A DNA stretch of 40,040 bases, from positions 1-40,040 of the forward strand of contig WGCA01000067.1 in assembly GCA_015494065.1 (NCBI GenBank), read 5' to 3'. Each line of letters opens with the position of its first letter. Positions within the stretch are counted from its first letter, which is position 1. Below, piece by piece: positions 1-7,643 of this stretch. The notes beneath the pieces were generated by a model, which had not been told where the DNA came from, made no database searches, and saw only the letters and a program-made list of their open reading frames with translations. This stretch comes from Thermodesulfobacteriaceae bacterium. Its GTDB lineage: Bacteria; Desulfobacterota; Thermodesulfobacteria; Thermodesulfobacteriales; Thermodesulfatatoraceae. The position numbers were made by a program, and so were the translations under genes.

Positions 1-830
1 CTAAAGATGAATGGAAAACGTTGAGTACCTGTTTCAATGAAATGCTTGACAGTCTGGCAAAACATCAGGAAATGTTAGAAGAAAAAGTAAAAGAAGCTAC
101 TGAAGAATTATACCAGGCATATTCAGAATTAAAAAAGACAGAAAAATTCCGTTCCGATTTCTTTTCTAATATTACTCATGAACTCAAAACCCCTGTAACA
201 GCTATCAGAGGTGTATTAGAACTTATCGAAAGAAAAGGAAAAGCAGAAAGTAAACACCTGGAAATTATTAAAAAGAATACAGAAAAGCTCTCAAAGATGA
301 TAAAAGATCTTCTTGATTATTCAAAAATAGAAAGTGGACAGATCGAGTTATTAAAAGAAGAAAACAACATTAACGAAGCAATAGAAGATGCAATCTTTTT
401 AGTAAGTCCTCTTTCCCAACAAAAGAATATCAAAATAATACTTGAAAATGGAAAAGATCTCTGGGCTCCTTTTGACTATGAAAAAATTCAGCAAGTCCTT
501 TCAAATCTTCTCACAAATGCCATCAAGTTCTCTCCGGAAAACGAAAAGATAATCATCCGTACCAAGGAAAATGAAAAGGAAATAGTTGTAAGTGTGGAAG
601 ACTTTGGTCCGGGCATCCCGCCCGAAGAAAAAGACAAAGTATTCCAAAAGTTTTACCGCGTCTCCAGGGACAAGAGGGAAGGCATAGGTTTGGGTCTGGC
701 CATATGTAAGGGAATCGTTGAGGCCCACGGGGGGCGTATCTGGGTGGCTGATCCACCAGGACATTCCGGCTGTGTATTTAGTTTTTCCATCCCTAAAGGA
801 GAACAAGATGGAAGAAAAAAAGAAAAATAA
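1..830 (+). CDS. Sensor histidine kinase, C-terminal part (cut by left edge)
   Basis: This is the cytoplasmic half of a membrane sensor kinase. The frame is open from base 3 with no convincing start, and the first residues (a CFNEMLDSL stretch) look like the end of a HAMP linker, so the gene begins outside the window. A coiled coil follows, then a HisKA box with NITHELKTP (phospho-His codon at 177-179), the N box NLLTNAIKFS, the G1 box VEDFGPGIP and the G2 box GIGLGLAICKGIVEAHGG. It should autophosphorylate and pass phosphate to the response regulator that overlaps its 3' end by 23 bases. The signal is unknown because the sensor domain is missing. Bases 1-600 are clearly AT-rich (about 28-38 % GC in the lines counted), whereas the rest is 48-60 %, so the gene looks like a compositional mosaic. 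Confidence 0.9.
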   Translation, partial: KDEWKTLSTCFNEMLDSLAKHQEMLEEKVKEATEELYQAYSELKKTEKFRSDFFSNITHELKTPVTAIRGVLELIERKGKAESKHLEIIKKNTEKLSKMIKDLLDYSKIESGQIELLKEENNINEAIEDAIFLVSPLSQQKNIKIILENGKDLWAPFDYEKIQQVLSNLLTNAIKFSPENEKIIIRTKENEKEIVVSVEDFGPGIPPEEKDKVFQKFYRVSRDKREGIGLGLAICKGIVEAHGGRIWVADPPGHSGCVFSFSIPKGEQDGRKKEK

Positions 831-1515
831 GATCCTCATCATCGAAGACGATAGCGACATCGTCTTTGTCCTTAAAGAACACCTGGAACTTGATGGTTTT
901 CAAGTCTTTGGTGCAGAAAACGCCACCGAAGGGTTAAAACTCTTGACCGAAAAAAAGCCAGACCTTCTGATCCTCGACTTAAACCTCCCGGACATGGACG
1001 GGCTCAAAGTCTGTCAGCGTATCCGTCAGGAAAGTGACATCCCCATCATAATGCTTACCGCCCGGGATAGTCTTTCTGATAAAATAAAAGGCTTTGAATG
1101 CGGGGCCGATGATTATCTGGTAAAACCCTTTGAATACCTGGAGGTGGTAGCCCGCATCCGGGCCTGTTTGCGTAGGGCCCAAAAGACCAGCGGAAGACCG
1201 AAAGAACTCTTAGATTTCGGTGACCTCAAAATAGATTTAAACAAGCGGGAAGTCCACCTCAAAGGAAAACAGGTAAAACTTACCAAAAAAGAGTTTGAGC
1301 TTTTGCGTATTCTGGCCTCACACCCTGACGAGGTCTTGAGCCGGGATTTCTTGCGCAGCCAGCTCTGGCCGGATAAGGAAATTTACCCCTGGAGCCGGGC
1401 CCTTGACGTCCACATTCAACGCCTGCGCCAAAAAATAGAACCAGATCCAGAAAACCCCCGCTTTATCATTACTCACCCCGGGGTAGGATATCGGTTTGCC
1501 CCGCAGGGTCACTAA
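808..1515 (+). CDS. OmpR/PhoB-family response regulator
   Basis: This is a two-domain DNA-binding regulator of 235 residues, the usual length for the OmpR/PhoB family. The receiver domain carries the acidic pair at Asp14/Asp15, the phospho-acceptor Asp57 in LLILDLNLPDMDG, Thr84 and Lys106 in VKPF. The C-terminal winged helix holds LTKKEFELLRILASHP and ends in the typical DVHIQRLRQKIE and GVGYRF motifs. The ATG at 808 is preferred because it is preceded by AAAGGAG. It overlaps the kinase gene, so the two are translationally coupled and very probably a cognate pair. The 3' end overlaps the convergent napH gene by 47 bases. Its regulon cannot be read from sequence; control of the adjacent nitrate reductase genes is possible but unproven. 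Confidence 0.95.
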   Translation: MEEKKKNKILIIEDDSDIVFVLKEHLELDGFQVFGAENATEGLKLLTEKKPDLLILDLNLPDMDGLKVCQRIRQESDIPIIMLTARDSLSDKIKGFECGADDYLVKPFEYLEVVARIRACLRRAQKTSGRPKELLDFGDLKIDLNKREVHLKGKQVKLTKKEFELLRILASHPDEVLSRDFLRSQLWPDKEIYPWSRALDVHIQRLRQKIEPDPENPRFIITHPGVGYRFAPQGH

Positions 1516-2314
1516 CCCACCGGTAATTCAAGGCGCCAAAACGGCAACTGTCTACACAGGCCCCACAGTTCCAACAATAAGGGCCTTCGCTTTCGCCCCG
1601 CTGCGGTGAAAGCCCCAGGGGACAGGTCCGCTGGCAGAGACCACAGGCGTTACAAGCCTCCTTTGCTCGCACCACCCGAAGCTTCCTTTTAAGGCCCAAA
1701 AAGGCCAGAAGCCCCCCTAAAGGGCAAAAATAACGGCAGAAAAAACGCCTGGTAAAAAGGTTAAGCAAAAGGACCGCCACCACTACCAGCCCTTCTACGG
1801 CCAGGGTATGAAAATAAACCGCCATCATGATCTCCCTGCCCACCAGTCCGGGAGGAGAAAGAAACACGAAGAGTGGAGCCCCAAGGATCATGGCAAGGGT
1901 AATGTCCCCGATAAGGGAAAACCAGAGGAGACGCTTGGGAAGGAGAAAAAGGTCTCTTTGTCTTTTAACCCTTAAAAGACGAAGAAGCCGGTCTTCTAGC
2001 TCGCAAAGAAAGTTGATAGGGCAAATCCAAGCGCAAAAGACCCGCCCCAAAAAGAGGGCCACCAACACCGGGATCAGCATCCCGACCAAAAGGGGGAGAT
2101 AGATGGTCTTGGAGACTAGGACACTTTCTAGGCCCTCCAGCGGGGAAACGAACCAGAGTTTGCCAACACCAAGTGATTGGTACCAACCCTGCACGAAGTT
2201 GAAATGCCAGTAATAGTTCAAAAAAGGGTTTACCAAAATGACCAAAAAGGCCAAAAACTGAACCAATAAACGGATAGAGTTGTATTTTTTATTTTCTTTT
2301 TTTGCGGAAGGCAT
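1469..2314 (-). CDS. napH: NapH-type quinol dehydrogenase membrane subunit
   Basis: This is an integral membrane iron-sulfur protein of 281 residues, close to the NapH length. Several hydrophobic segments (about residues 15-35, 70-95, 130-150 and 165-190) carry the two NapH-type CxxxCP motifs (CAWICP and CRYFCP). The C-terminal part holds two ferredoxin-type clusters, CNACGLCQRTCP and CWNCGACVDSC. In known systems NapH oxidises quinol together with NapG and feeds electrons towards NapA. It is the last gene of the nap set, overlaps napG by 26 bases and runs into the convergent response regulator. With no napC here, NapGH is the only visible quinol-oxidising module. Confidence 0.92.
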   Translation of the reverse strand: MPSAKKENKKYNSIRLLVQFLAFLVILVNPFLNYYWHFNFVQGWYQSLGVGKLWFVSPLEGLESVLVSKTIYLPLLVGMLIPVLVALFLGRVFCAWICPINFLCELEDRLLRLLRVKRQRDLFLLPKRLLWFSLIGDITLAMILGAPLFVFLSPPGLVGREIMMAVYFHTLAVEGLVVVAVLLLNLFTRRFFCRYFCPLGGLLAFLGLKRKLRVVRAKEACNACGLCQRTCPLGLSPQRGESEGPYCWNCGACVDSCRFGALNYRWVSDPAGQTDILPRGE

Positions 2315-2897
2315 AGATGGGCTCGATGTTTATGGCTTTAGGGTTTACGGGACAGCCGTGGGTACAAAGACCACAACCGGTACAAAAACGTTCGTCCACC
2401 ACCGGGCGCAATTGGTCAAGATGGATGGCTTTTTCCTTGAAAGGACAGACGTTGTAACAGGTGCGGCAGAGGGCCAAGCCCAACCAGGTGACACAGCGCC
2501 TGCGGTTTATGACCGCAAGGCCCATCCTGGTCTCTTCCTGGCTTATGGGTCGTAAAGTCCCGGTGGGGCACACCTCCACACATTTCATGCAGAGATAGCA
2601 GGGGATTTCTTCTACGTTAATCAAGGGGGTGCCGGCAAAAACCCCGTATCTCACGTCTAGAATCTTGATGGAACGATAAGGGCAGATCTCGGCACACCGC
2701 CCACAACGGATACACTTAGCCGGAAACAGTTCTTCTGGCACCGCCCCTGGAGGGCGTAGGCGGTTTACCTTGACTGGAGAGGACAAAAGTGGTCTGGCCT
2801 GGGCCGCCCCCGGGCGGAAGAGCAAAAAGGCGGCGGCCAGAAACTTAATGAAGTTTCTCCTGGTCTGGCCGCCTTCCGAAACGGATCTTCGGGACAT
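2289..2897 (-). CDS. napG: NapG-type periplasmic ferredoxin (four 4Fe-4S clusters)
   Basis: This is the electron-transfer partner of NapH. A twin-arginine signal (TRRNFIKFLAAAFLLF) lies about 12 residues from the chosen ATG, which places the folded protein in the periplasm. Four cysteine clusters follow: CIRCGRCAEICP, CYLCMKCVEVCP, a spaced CVTWLGLALCRTCYNVCP and CTGCGLCTHGCP. That is the NapG/MauM arrangement. The open frame extends to 2954, but the start at 2897 gives the signal peptide normal length and has a purine-rich AGAGG upstream. The gene overlaps napD by 53 bases and napH by 26, consistent with translational coupling. About 202 residues. Confidence 0.9.
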   Translation of the reverse strand: MSRRSVSEGGQTRRNFIKFLAAAFLLFRPGAAQARPLLSSPVKVNRLRPPGAVPEELFPAKCIRCGRCAEICPYRSIKILDVRYGVFAGTPLINVEEIPCYLCMKCVEVCPTGTLRPISQEETRMGLAVINRRRCVTWLGLALCRTCYNVCPFKEKAIHLDQLRPVVDERFCTGCGLCTHGCPVNPKAINIEPIYAFRKKRK

Positions 2898-3156
2898 ACT
2901 CGCCTCTTTCGATCTTTTCCACCTCATCTTCACCGTGGAGATAGGCGAGATCACAGGTCAAAACCCCTTCTAAGGCCACTAACCTCTCTACCAAGTTTTC
3001 CATCTCTTCTGAGGTCTCGGTCTCAAGGACGATCACAATCTGTCCCTGTTCGTTATGTCCGTAAACCGTAAGTCCTTCAAACTTAGAAAGGATAGGCAAA
3101 ATTTTTTCTTTGTCTTCCGGTTTGACGTGTAAAACAAAGCCCCCGACCGGCATCAT
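2845..3156 (-). CDS. napD: NapD chaperone for NapA
   Basis: This is a small cytoplasmic protein of 103 residues. It has the NapD pattern: a short beta-strand opening (GGFVLHVKPED), a central EGLTVYGHNEQGQIVIVLE and a C-terminal helix-strand unit LVALEGVLTCDLAYLHGED. NapD proteins bind the twin-arginine signal of NapA and hold it back until the molybdenum cofactor is in place. Two adjacent ATG codons sit just after GGGAGGG; the second, at 3153, has better spacing. The gene lies 81 bases after napA, separated by a hairpin, and overlaps napG, so a supply of chaperone independent of full napA readthrough would need its own signal. Confidence 0.88.
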   Translation of the reverse strand: MMPVGGFVLHVKPEDKEKILPILSKFEGLTVYGHNEQGQIVIVLETETSEEMENLVERLVALEGVLTCDLAYLHGEDEVEKIERGEYVPKIRFGRRPDQEKLH

Positions 3157-3205
3157 CCCTCCCGCAAATGAACTGTAGAATCAATTAATGTCAACCAGCA
3201 CAAAT

Positions 3206-3234
3206 AAAGGGGGAGGAAAAATATCCTCCCCTTT
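3206..3234 (-). terminator. Hairpin between napA and napD
   Basis: A GC-rich inverted repeat pairs GGGGAGGA with TCCTCCCC, flanked by AAA/TTT and closed by a short A-rich loop, with one bulged base. Read on the minus strand it is followed by TTTATTTG, a short weak U-tract. It sits directly after the napA stop. It could be a partial terminator or an mRNA-stabilising hairpin that makes napA more abundant than napDGH. Confidence 0.55.
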
Positions 3235-3237
3235 CTG

Positions 3238-5634
3238 TTATAAGGTTACCAAAAATGGCTTTAAGGGTTTCGGGCCGGAGACGCGCTTTATCCGACAGGC
3301 GCAGATCTTAAACTCCGGCTCCTTGGAGCCCGGGTCAAAGGCGTCCTTGGTGACCCGGTTTATCATACGGTCTTCGTGCATGTCGTGCCAATAGACGAAG
3401 ACCATTCCTTCCATGGGCCCTTCATAGACCTTGGCCGGAAGGATGTTACGCCCGCGCCGGCTCTCTACCAAGACCATGTCTCCTGGCTTAATCCCCAGAC
3501 GTTCGGCGTCTTTGGGGTTGATCTCTACGTACGCGTACGGGTTGGCCCGCATGAGTTCCTTGATCCGGCCGGTCATGCTGGAAGTGTGCCAGTGGTCAAT
3601 CACCCGCCCGGTGGAGAGATAGAAGGGGTATTCGGCGTCCGGTTCTTCCGCCGGACCTTTGTAAGGTCTCAGCCAGATCCAGAGTTTGCGGTCCTTGTGC
3701 GCCGGCCCGTAAAATTGGTAGGGTTTTTCATCCACCGCGTGTTTGTCCGCCAGGGGATCAAGGCCACGGACGAATTTCTTGTAAGTCCCACCTTTTAAGG
3801 CCCATTCTTTGGTAGGCGCCGGCCACTGGACCCCATCTGGCAATTGTTTAAGGACATCATAGGTGGCCCCGCGAAGGTCGTTATCCCTTCCGGCGGTAAG
3901 CTTCTGCGTATACTCGTTCCAGATGGCCTCAGGGAGGGCGTAGCCTTCCTCAAGGCCGAGGAAAGGTTCTACGCATTTTTTGATCACCGGGTCGTTCAAC
4001 TTCTCTGCGAGTTTCAAGGCCCATTCCCGCACAATCCATACCTCGGGTTTGGCCTCCCCCGGTGGGTCAACCGCTTTTAGAGTGAGCTGGGAGCGCCTTT
4101 CCGTACATCCGTAAACTCCGGTCTTTTCAAAGTGAAAGGCCGTGGGCAAAATGAGGTTGGCAAGCTCGGTGGTGCGGGTGGGGAAAATATCCGTCACCAC
4201 CACGAAAACGTCTTCCCGGGCCAGCCCCCGGCGGTATTTATCACAATTGGGAAGACTCTGAGCAGGACTGGTACAGTTGATCCAGATAGCCTTGATCTTT
4301 CCCTCGTTTACCGCAGAAAACATGGCCACCGTGTGATAGCCCGGCTTGGCCGGAATCCGGCCCCGGGGGACGCCCCAAAGATCTTCTACCTGGTGGCGGA
4401 GCTTGTCTATTTTTACCGGCCGGTGACCAGGAAGGATGTGACAAAGACCCCCACCTTCCCGCACGCCACCACAGGCGTTGGGCTGCCCGGTGAGGGAAAA
4501 GCTGTCTGCCCCTGGGCGGCAGAGCTGGCCTGTAAGCAAATGGAGATTATGGATCAAATTGTTGGCCCACACCCCCCGGATACGCTGGTTGATCCCCATC
4601 GTCCAGAAACTCATCGTGGCCGGGGAAGTGGCAAAGATGCGAGCTACTTTGCGGATAAGGTCTGGAGTGATATTTCCGCCGCAAATTTGAGCTGCCCTCT
4701 CGGGAGTATAAGCCGCCAAGAACTTTTTGTATTCCTCAAAATTTACTTCTTTTTTCTTCTTACCTACCCGAAAAGTACAATAATTTTTAATGAAGTCTTC
4801 GTTATAAAGCTTTTCTTCTACGATCACGTAGGCCATGGCGTTAAGAAGGGCCAAGTCAGTACCAGGTTTGAACTGAAGGTGGATATCGGCGATACGGGAG
4901 GTGGGAGAACGGCGCGGGTCAGCGTTAATAACGGTTACCTCCCGAGGATTGTCAAGCTTACGGCGCATCACCCGCCTAAAGAGCACCGGGTGGGCTTCGG
5001 CCATATTGCTGCCGATGATAAAGATGCAATAGGCCTTTTCGATATCGGCGTAAGACCCGATGGGTTCGTCGGCCCCGAAGGAGGTAATATAGCCTCCCAC
5101 GGCGCTTGCCATACAAAGCCTGGGGTTACCTTCGACGTTGTTGGTCCTAAGCCCCGCCCGCATGACCTTTTGAAAAATATAGGTTTCCTCCGTAAGGGCC
5201 TGGCCGGACCCGTAATAGGCCACGGAGTTGGGGCCGTATTTTTGGACTGCCTCGGCGAATTTTTCCGCCGCGATATCAAGGGCCTCTTCCCAGGAAATTT
5301 CCCGGAATTTTTCTTTTTTAGAGGCCCGGTAAAGGGGCTTTTTGAGGCGGTCCGGGTGAGTCATGAGCTGATAAAAGAGCATACCCTTCATGCAAAGGAA
5401 ACCAAAATTAGTCCGCGACTGGGAAACCCCCCTTATGGCTACGGGGCGGCCGTCTTTGAGACCAAGCTCTACCCTACAGCCAACCCCGCAGAAGCGGCAG
5501 GTCCCCCTTACCCATTTATCTGCATCCGCCGCATGGGCCTCTTTCTCCAAATTGAAAGGAAGATTAATGCCGGCCAGAGAGGCCGCGGTAAGGGCCGCGG
5601 TACGTTTCAAAAATTCTCGCCTCGTAAGGGCCAT
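3238..5634 (-). CDS. napA: Periplasmic nitrate reductase catalytic subunit NapA
   Basis: This is a molybdopterin oxidoreductase that reduces nitrate to nitrite in the periplasm. It opens with a twin-arginine signal (TRREFLKRTAALTAASLAG) ending near AHAAD. Cys46, Cys49, Cys53 and Cys81 bind the 4Fe-4S cluster, and Lys83 follows as in Nap enzymes. The expected Mo-ligand cysteine lies near residue 174 in NPRLCMASAVGGY, which favours NapA over formate dehydrogenase. The C-terminal cofactor domain contains LSTGRVIDHWHTSSMTGR. Length is 798 residues, between the short Desulfovibrio and long enterobacterial forms. The ATG at 5634 follows a strong AAGGAGG site, 11 bases after napM. Confidence 0.96.
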   Translation of the reverse strand: MALTRREFLKRTAALTAASLAGINLPFNLEKEAHAADADKWVRGTCRFCGVGCRVELGLKDGRPVAIRGVSQSRTNFGFLCMKGMLFYQLMTHPDRLKKPLYRASKKEKFREISWEEALDIAAEKFAEAVQKYGPNSVAYYGSGQALTEETYIFQKVMRAGLRTNNVEGNPRLCMASAVGGYITSFGADEPIGSYADIEKAYCIFIIGSNMAEAHPVLFRRVMRRKLDNPREVTVINADPRRSPTSRIADIHLQFKPGTDLALLNAMAYVIVEEKLYNEDFIKNYCTFRVGKKKKEVNFEEYKKFLAAYTPERAAQICGGNITPDLIRKVARIFATSPATMSFWTMGINQRIRGVWANNLIHNLHLLTGQLCRPGADSFSLTGQPNACGGVREGGGLCHILPGHRPVKIDKLRHQVEDLWGVPRGRIPAKPGYHTVAMFSAVNEGKIKAIWINCTSPAQSLPNCDKYRRGLAREDVFVVVTDIFPTRTTELANLILPTAFHFEKTGVYGCTERRSQLTLKAVDPPGEAKPEVWIVREWALKLAEKLNDPVIKKCVEPFLGLEEGYALPEAIWNEYTQKLTAGRDNDLRGATYDVLKQLPDGVQWPAPTKEWALKGGTYKKFVRGLDPLADKHAVDEKPYQFYGPAHKDRKLWIWLRPYKGPAEEPDAEYPFYLSTGRVIDHWHTSSMTGRIKELMRANPYAYVEINPKDAERLGIKPGDMVLVESRRGRNILPAKVYEGPMEGMVFVYWHDMHEDRMINRVTKDAFDPGSKEPEFKICACRIKRVSGPKPLKPFLVTL

Positions 5635-5645
5635 GGGACACCTCC

Positions 5646-6038
5646 TTACTTATGTACGGAAAATTTGTGGGCCGGGTGACAGGCCACGCATTTTTTATCT
5701 TTAGGGGCGTGGGTTACCTCTTGGGCATGGCAAGGCATACACCGGGAAGATGAAGGTACCACCTCAAAGTCCTCATAAGTTCCGTGACATTGAAAACACT
5801 TGACGTTGTCGAGCCCGTGGCGGGACTGATACCATTCCTGGTAGATCGCAGGGGTGACTTCCTGGTGGCATTGGGCACAGGGAGTCAACTTTTCCTGCTC
5901 GGAAAGTTCGGGATGAACCGCGGTCTTAGTCTCCTGGGCTACGGCTTGCTTCTTAGGGGCGGTGGCCGTCTGGGTGGTACCACAGGCCACCAGGGAAAGC
6001 CCCAAAAGGATAGCGGCGGATAAGGTCTTAAGCCTCAC
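5646..6038 (-). CDS. napM: Tetraheme c-type cytochrome lipoprotein, NapM-like
   Basis: This 130-residue exported protein has four CxxCH heme sites (CAQCH, CFQCH, CMPCH, CVACH). The N-terminus is a lipoprotein signal with a lipobox LVAC, cysteine at residue 19, so it is probably membrane-anchored and faces the periplasm. Its place directly ahead of napA matches NapM of the Desulfovibrio napCMADGH clusters, where a small multiheme cytochrome is thought to pass electrons to NapA. It starts at GTG 6038, supported by AAGGAGGTG seven bases upstream. Assignment to NapM rests on heme count and gene order; other small tetraheme cytochromes look similar. Confidence 0.85.
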   Translation of the reverse strand: MRLKTLSAAILLGLSLVACGTTQTATAPKKQAVAQETKTAVHPELSEQEKLTPCAQCHQEVTPAIYQEWYQSRHGLDNVKCFQCHGTYEDFEVVPSSSRCMPCHAQEVTHAPKDKKCVACHPAHKFSVHK

Positions 6039-6062
6039 GGGACACCTCCTTTTAAAAGTTAA

Positions 6063-6084
6063 AGGGCCCGGTCTCCCGGGCCCT
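6063..6084 (-). terminator. Perfect 9-bp hairpin between the barrel gene and napM
   Basis: AGGGCCCGG pairs with CCGGGCCCT around a TCTC loop. On the minus strand it lies just after the outer-membrane protein stop and is followed by TTAACTTTTAAAA, a broken U-run, then the napM ribosome site. It is a good candidate for a terminator or attenuator that uncouples the barrel gene from napMADGH. Confidence 0.65.
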
Positions 6085-6097
6085 CAAGACAACCTGG

Positions 6098-7555
6098 TTA
6101 GAAAGTAATTACGGCCTCGACGTAGAAGAAGTCCATATCGTCGTCTTCGGTGAAGTTGTTTTCGATTACGTCGTCACCCCAAACGTGGCTGTAGTAGAGG
6201 TTAAGGCCAAGCTTTACGCCATTATAAGAGGCCAGATCCTTGATGAAGATAGAAAGATCCCACATGGTGGCCAGATCGTCATCGTTACCGGAAGGTTTCT
6301 TTACGTAACCGAAAAGGTCCGGCCTGGTAATACCGGAGCCCAGATACCAATAATCTTCTTCTTCGGTGAGCTGGAGGTAGTGGAGGTCACTTCTGACCAC
6401 TACCTTTTTGTGGGGCTTAAGGATGACCTGGCCGAAGACATACTGGGTATTCATCAGGTTGTAGAAAGGAGTGAAGGCGTAAATACGCAGAGTGGGGATC
6501 ATCATGAAGAAGGTCTCGTGGTCGTCGTCGGTGGGGTCGTCGTCACCGGAGCCGTACCAGTAACCTACCCGGAACCAAGGCTGCCAGGGAAGATCTTTAA
6601 ACTTATAACCGGCCTCAACCGCGATCCCGTATGCGTCGTGATCAAGCCCCTCATAAGTTCCCCACTGATAGACGCCCCAGAAGAGGAAATCAAAGGCTCC
6701 AGGGCCAGCCTCGGCGGTGTAGAGAAGATGGGCGCCGATGTTGTGGATCTCAGGATCCTCAGCCAGACCACGGTCGTCATTGTAGTAGTAATAAAAGACC
6801 TGGGCGTCCAGACCATCAATGTAAGAGTCTTTCAAAGTGGCTGAGACCGCCAGGATGTCTACGTCGTGCACGTCATAACCGTTATAGGTGGGATCGTCCC
6901 GGCGGAGATAAAAGCCACCAGGGGTAGGGTGTACCGCGGTCACGGTGACGTTGTAAAGGGGTTGGTCGTATACGAGCTGGAGCCCGTCAAAGGCACGTCC
7001 GACCCGGGACCATTCAAAACCACCGATCAAACGCTGAGAAATCCGCAGTTTACGCAGCCATTTAAGGGTGGGATTCTTGGGCAGAGCTTCCAGGCCAGAG
7101 TTATAAACGAAACGACCACCGCGCAGGCTAAGCCCTTCGACCTGCGGGCACTTAAGCCTTATCCAGGCCTGAGAGATGGCCCCGTAACCCACGCTGCTAT
7201 CAGGGTCAGACCAGAGGCCAGGCCCTTTATTAGTTTTGTAATAAAGATCACCCGTACCAAAACCAGCGTCGTCAGGAAGATTAAAGAACTGGGTCCAGTG
7301 GAACTGGACAAAACCATCCACCAGTTTGGTGTTTACTCCCAGACCAAAACGCATCTTGCTGGAAACAAAGGTGTAAGAATCATCAATGCCCGGCTTATCA
7401 AAAGTCCACCAGCTTTCGGAACGTACTTCTTCGCGGAAATTAACGTTTACCTTAAAGGGCTTGTCCACCTGGAGTGTGTAAGCCAAGCCCTTTCCGGCCC
7501 ACGCTGCTACCAAAAGAAATACGATCAGGGACAAATACTTTGACCAATCCTTCAT
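6098..7555 (-). CDS. Outer-membrane beta-barrel protein, alginate-export/porin-like
   Basis: This 485-residue protein has a Sec signal peptide (SLIVFLLVAAWAG, cleavage near GLAYT). It then shows alternating polar/aromatic strands with Asp- and Gly-rich loops, typical of a large monomeric barrel, and ends in a terminal Phe (VEAVITF), the usual barrel-assembly signal. The overall look resembles the alginate-export family of porin-like proteins found in many thermophilic Desulfobacterota. The substrate is unknown. Being upstream of nap, it could admit nitrate or other anions, but the many acidic loops do not settle this. The ATG at 7555 has an AAGGAGG site. A hairpin separates it from napM. Confidence 0.75.
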   Translation of the reverse strand: MKDWSKYLSLIVFLLVAAWAGKGLAYTLQVDKPFKVNVNFREEVRSESWWTFDKPGIDDSYTFVSSKMRFGLGVNTKLVDGFVQFHWTQFFNLPDDAGFGTGDLYYKTNKGPGLWSDPDSSVGYGAISQAWIRLKCPQVEGLSLRGGRFVYNSGLEALPKNPTLKWLRKLRISQRLIGGFEWSRVGRAFDGLQLVYDQPLYNVTVTAVHPTPGGFYLRRDDPTYNGYDVHDVDILAVSATLKDSYIDGLDAQVFYYYYNDDRGLAEDPEIHNIGAHLLYTAEAGPGAFDFLFWGVYQWGTYEGLDHDAYGIAVEAGYKFKDLPWQPWFRVGYWYGSGDDDPTDDDHETFFMMIPTLRIYAFTPFYNLMNTQYVFGQVILKPHKKVVVRSDLHYLQLTEEEDYWYLGSGITRPDLFGYVKKPSGNDDDLATMWDLSIFIKDLASYNGVKLGLNLYYSHVWGDDVIENNFTEDDDMDFFYVEAVITF

Positions 7556-7643
7556 CCGCCAACCTCCTTGCTTTTTTAACGCTTTTTTTATACCGTGAGA
7601 AAAAGTTAAAGGGTCGTTAATTTTGTAACAAAAAGGTTACGTA

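Noticed and set aside
4132-5679. Long 515-codon open frame on the plus strand opposite napA
   Set aside because: It is the complement of an unmistakable napA with complete motifs, shows no domain-like sequence and no ribosome site; GC-rich codon bias keeps the antisense frame open.
6185-7543. Two plus-strand open frames (6185-6844 and 6866-7543) opposite the outer-membrane barrel gene
   Set aside because: They show no recognisable motifs, and the minus-strand frame has a signal peptide, a beta-strand pattern and a terminal Phe, so the plus frames are shadows.
7600-7643. Hairpin GTAAC/GTTAC between the XXXCH gene and the barrel gene
   Set aside because: The stem is only five base pairs and has no U-tract on the minus strand.
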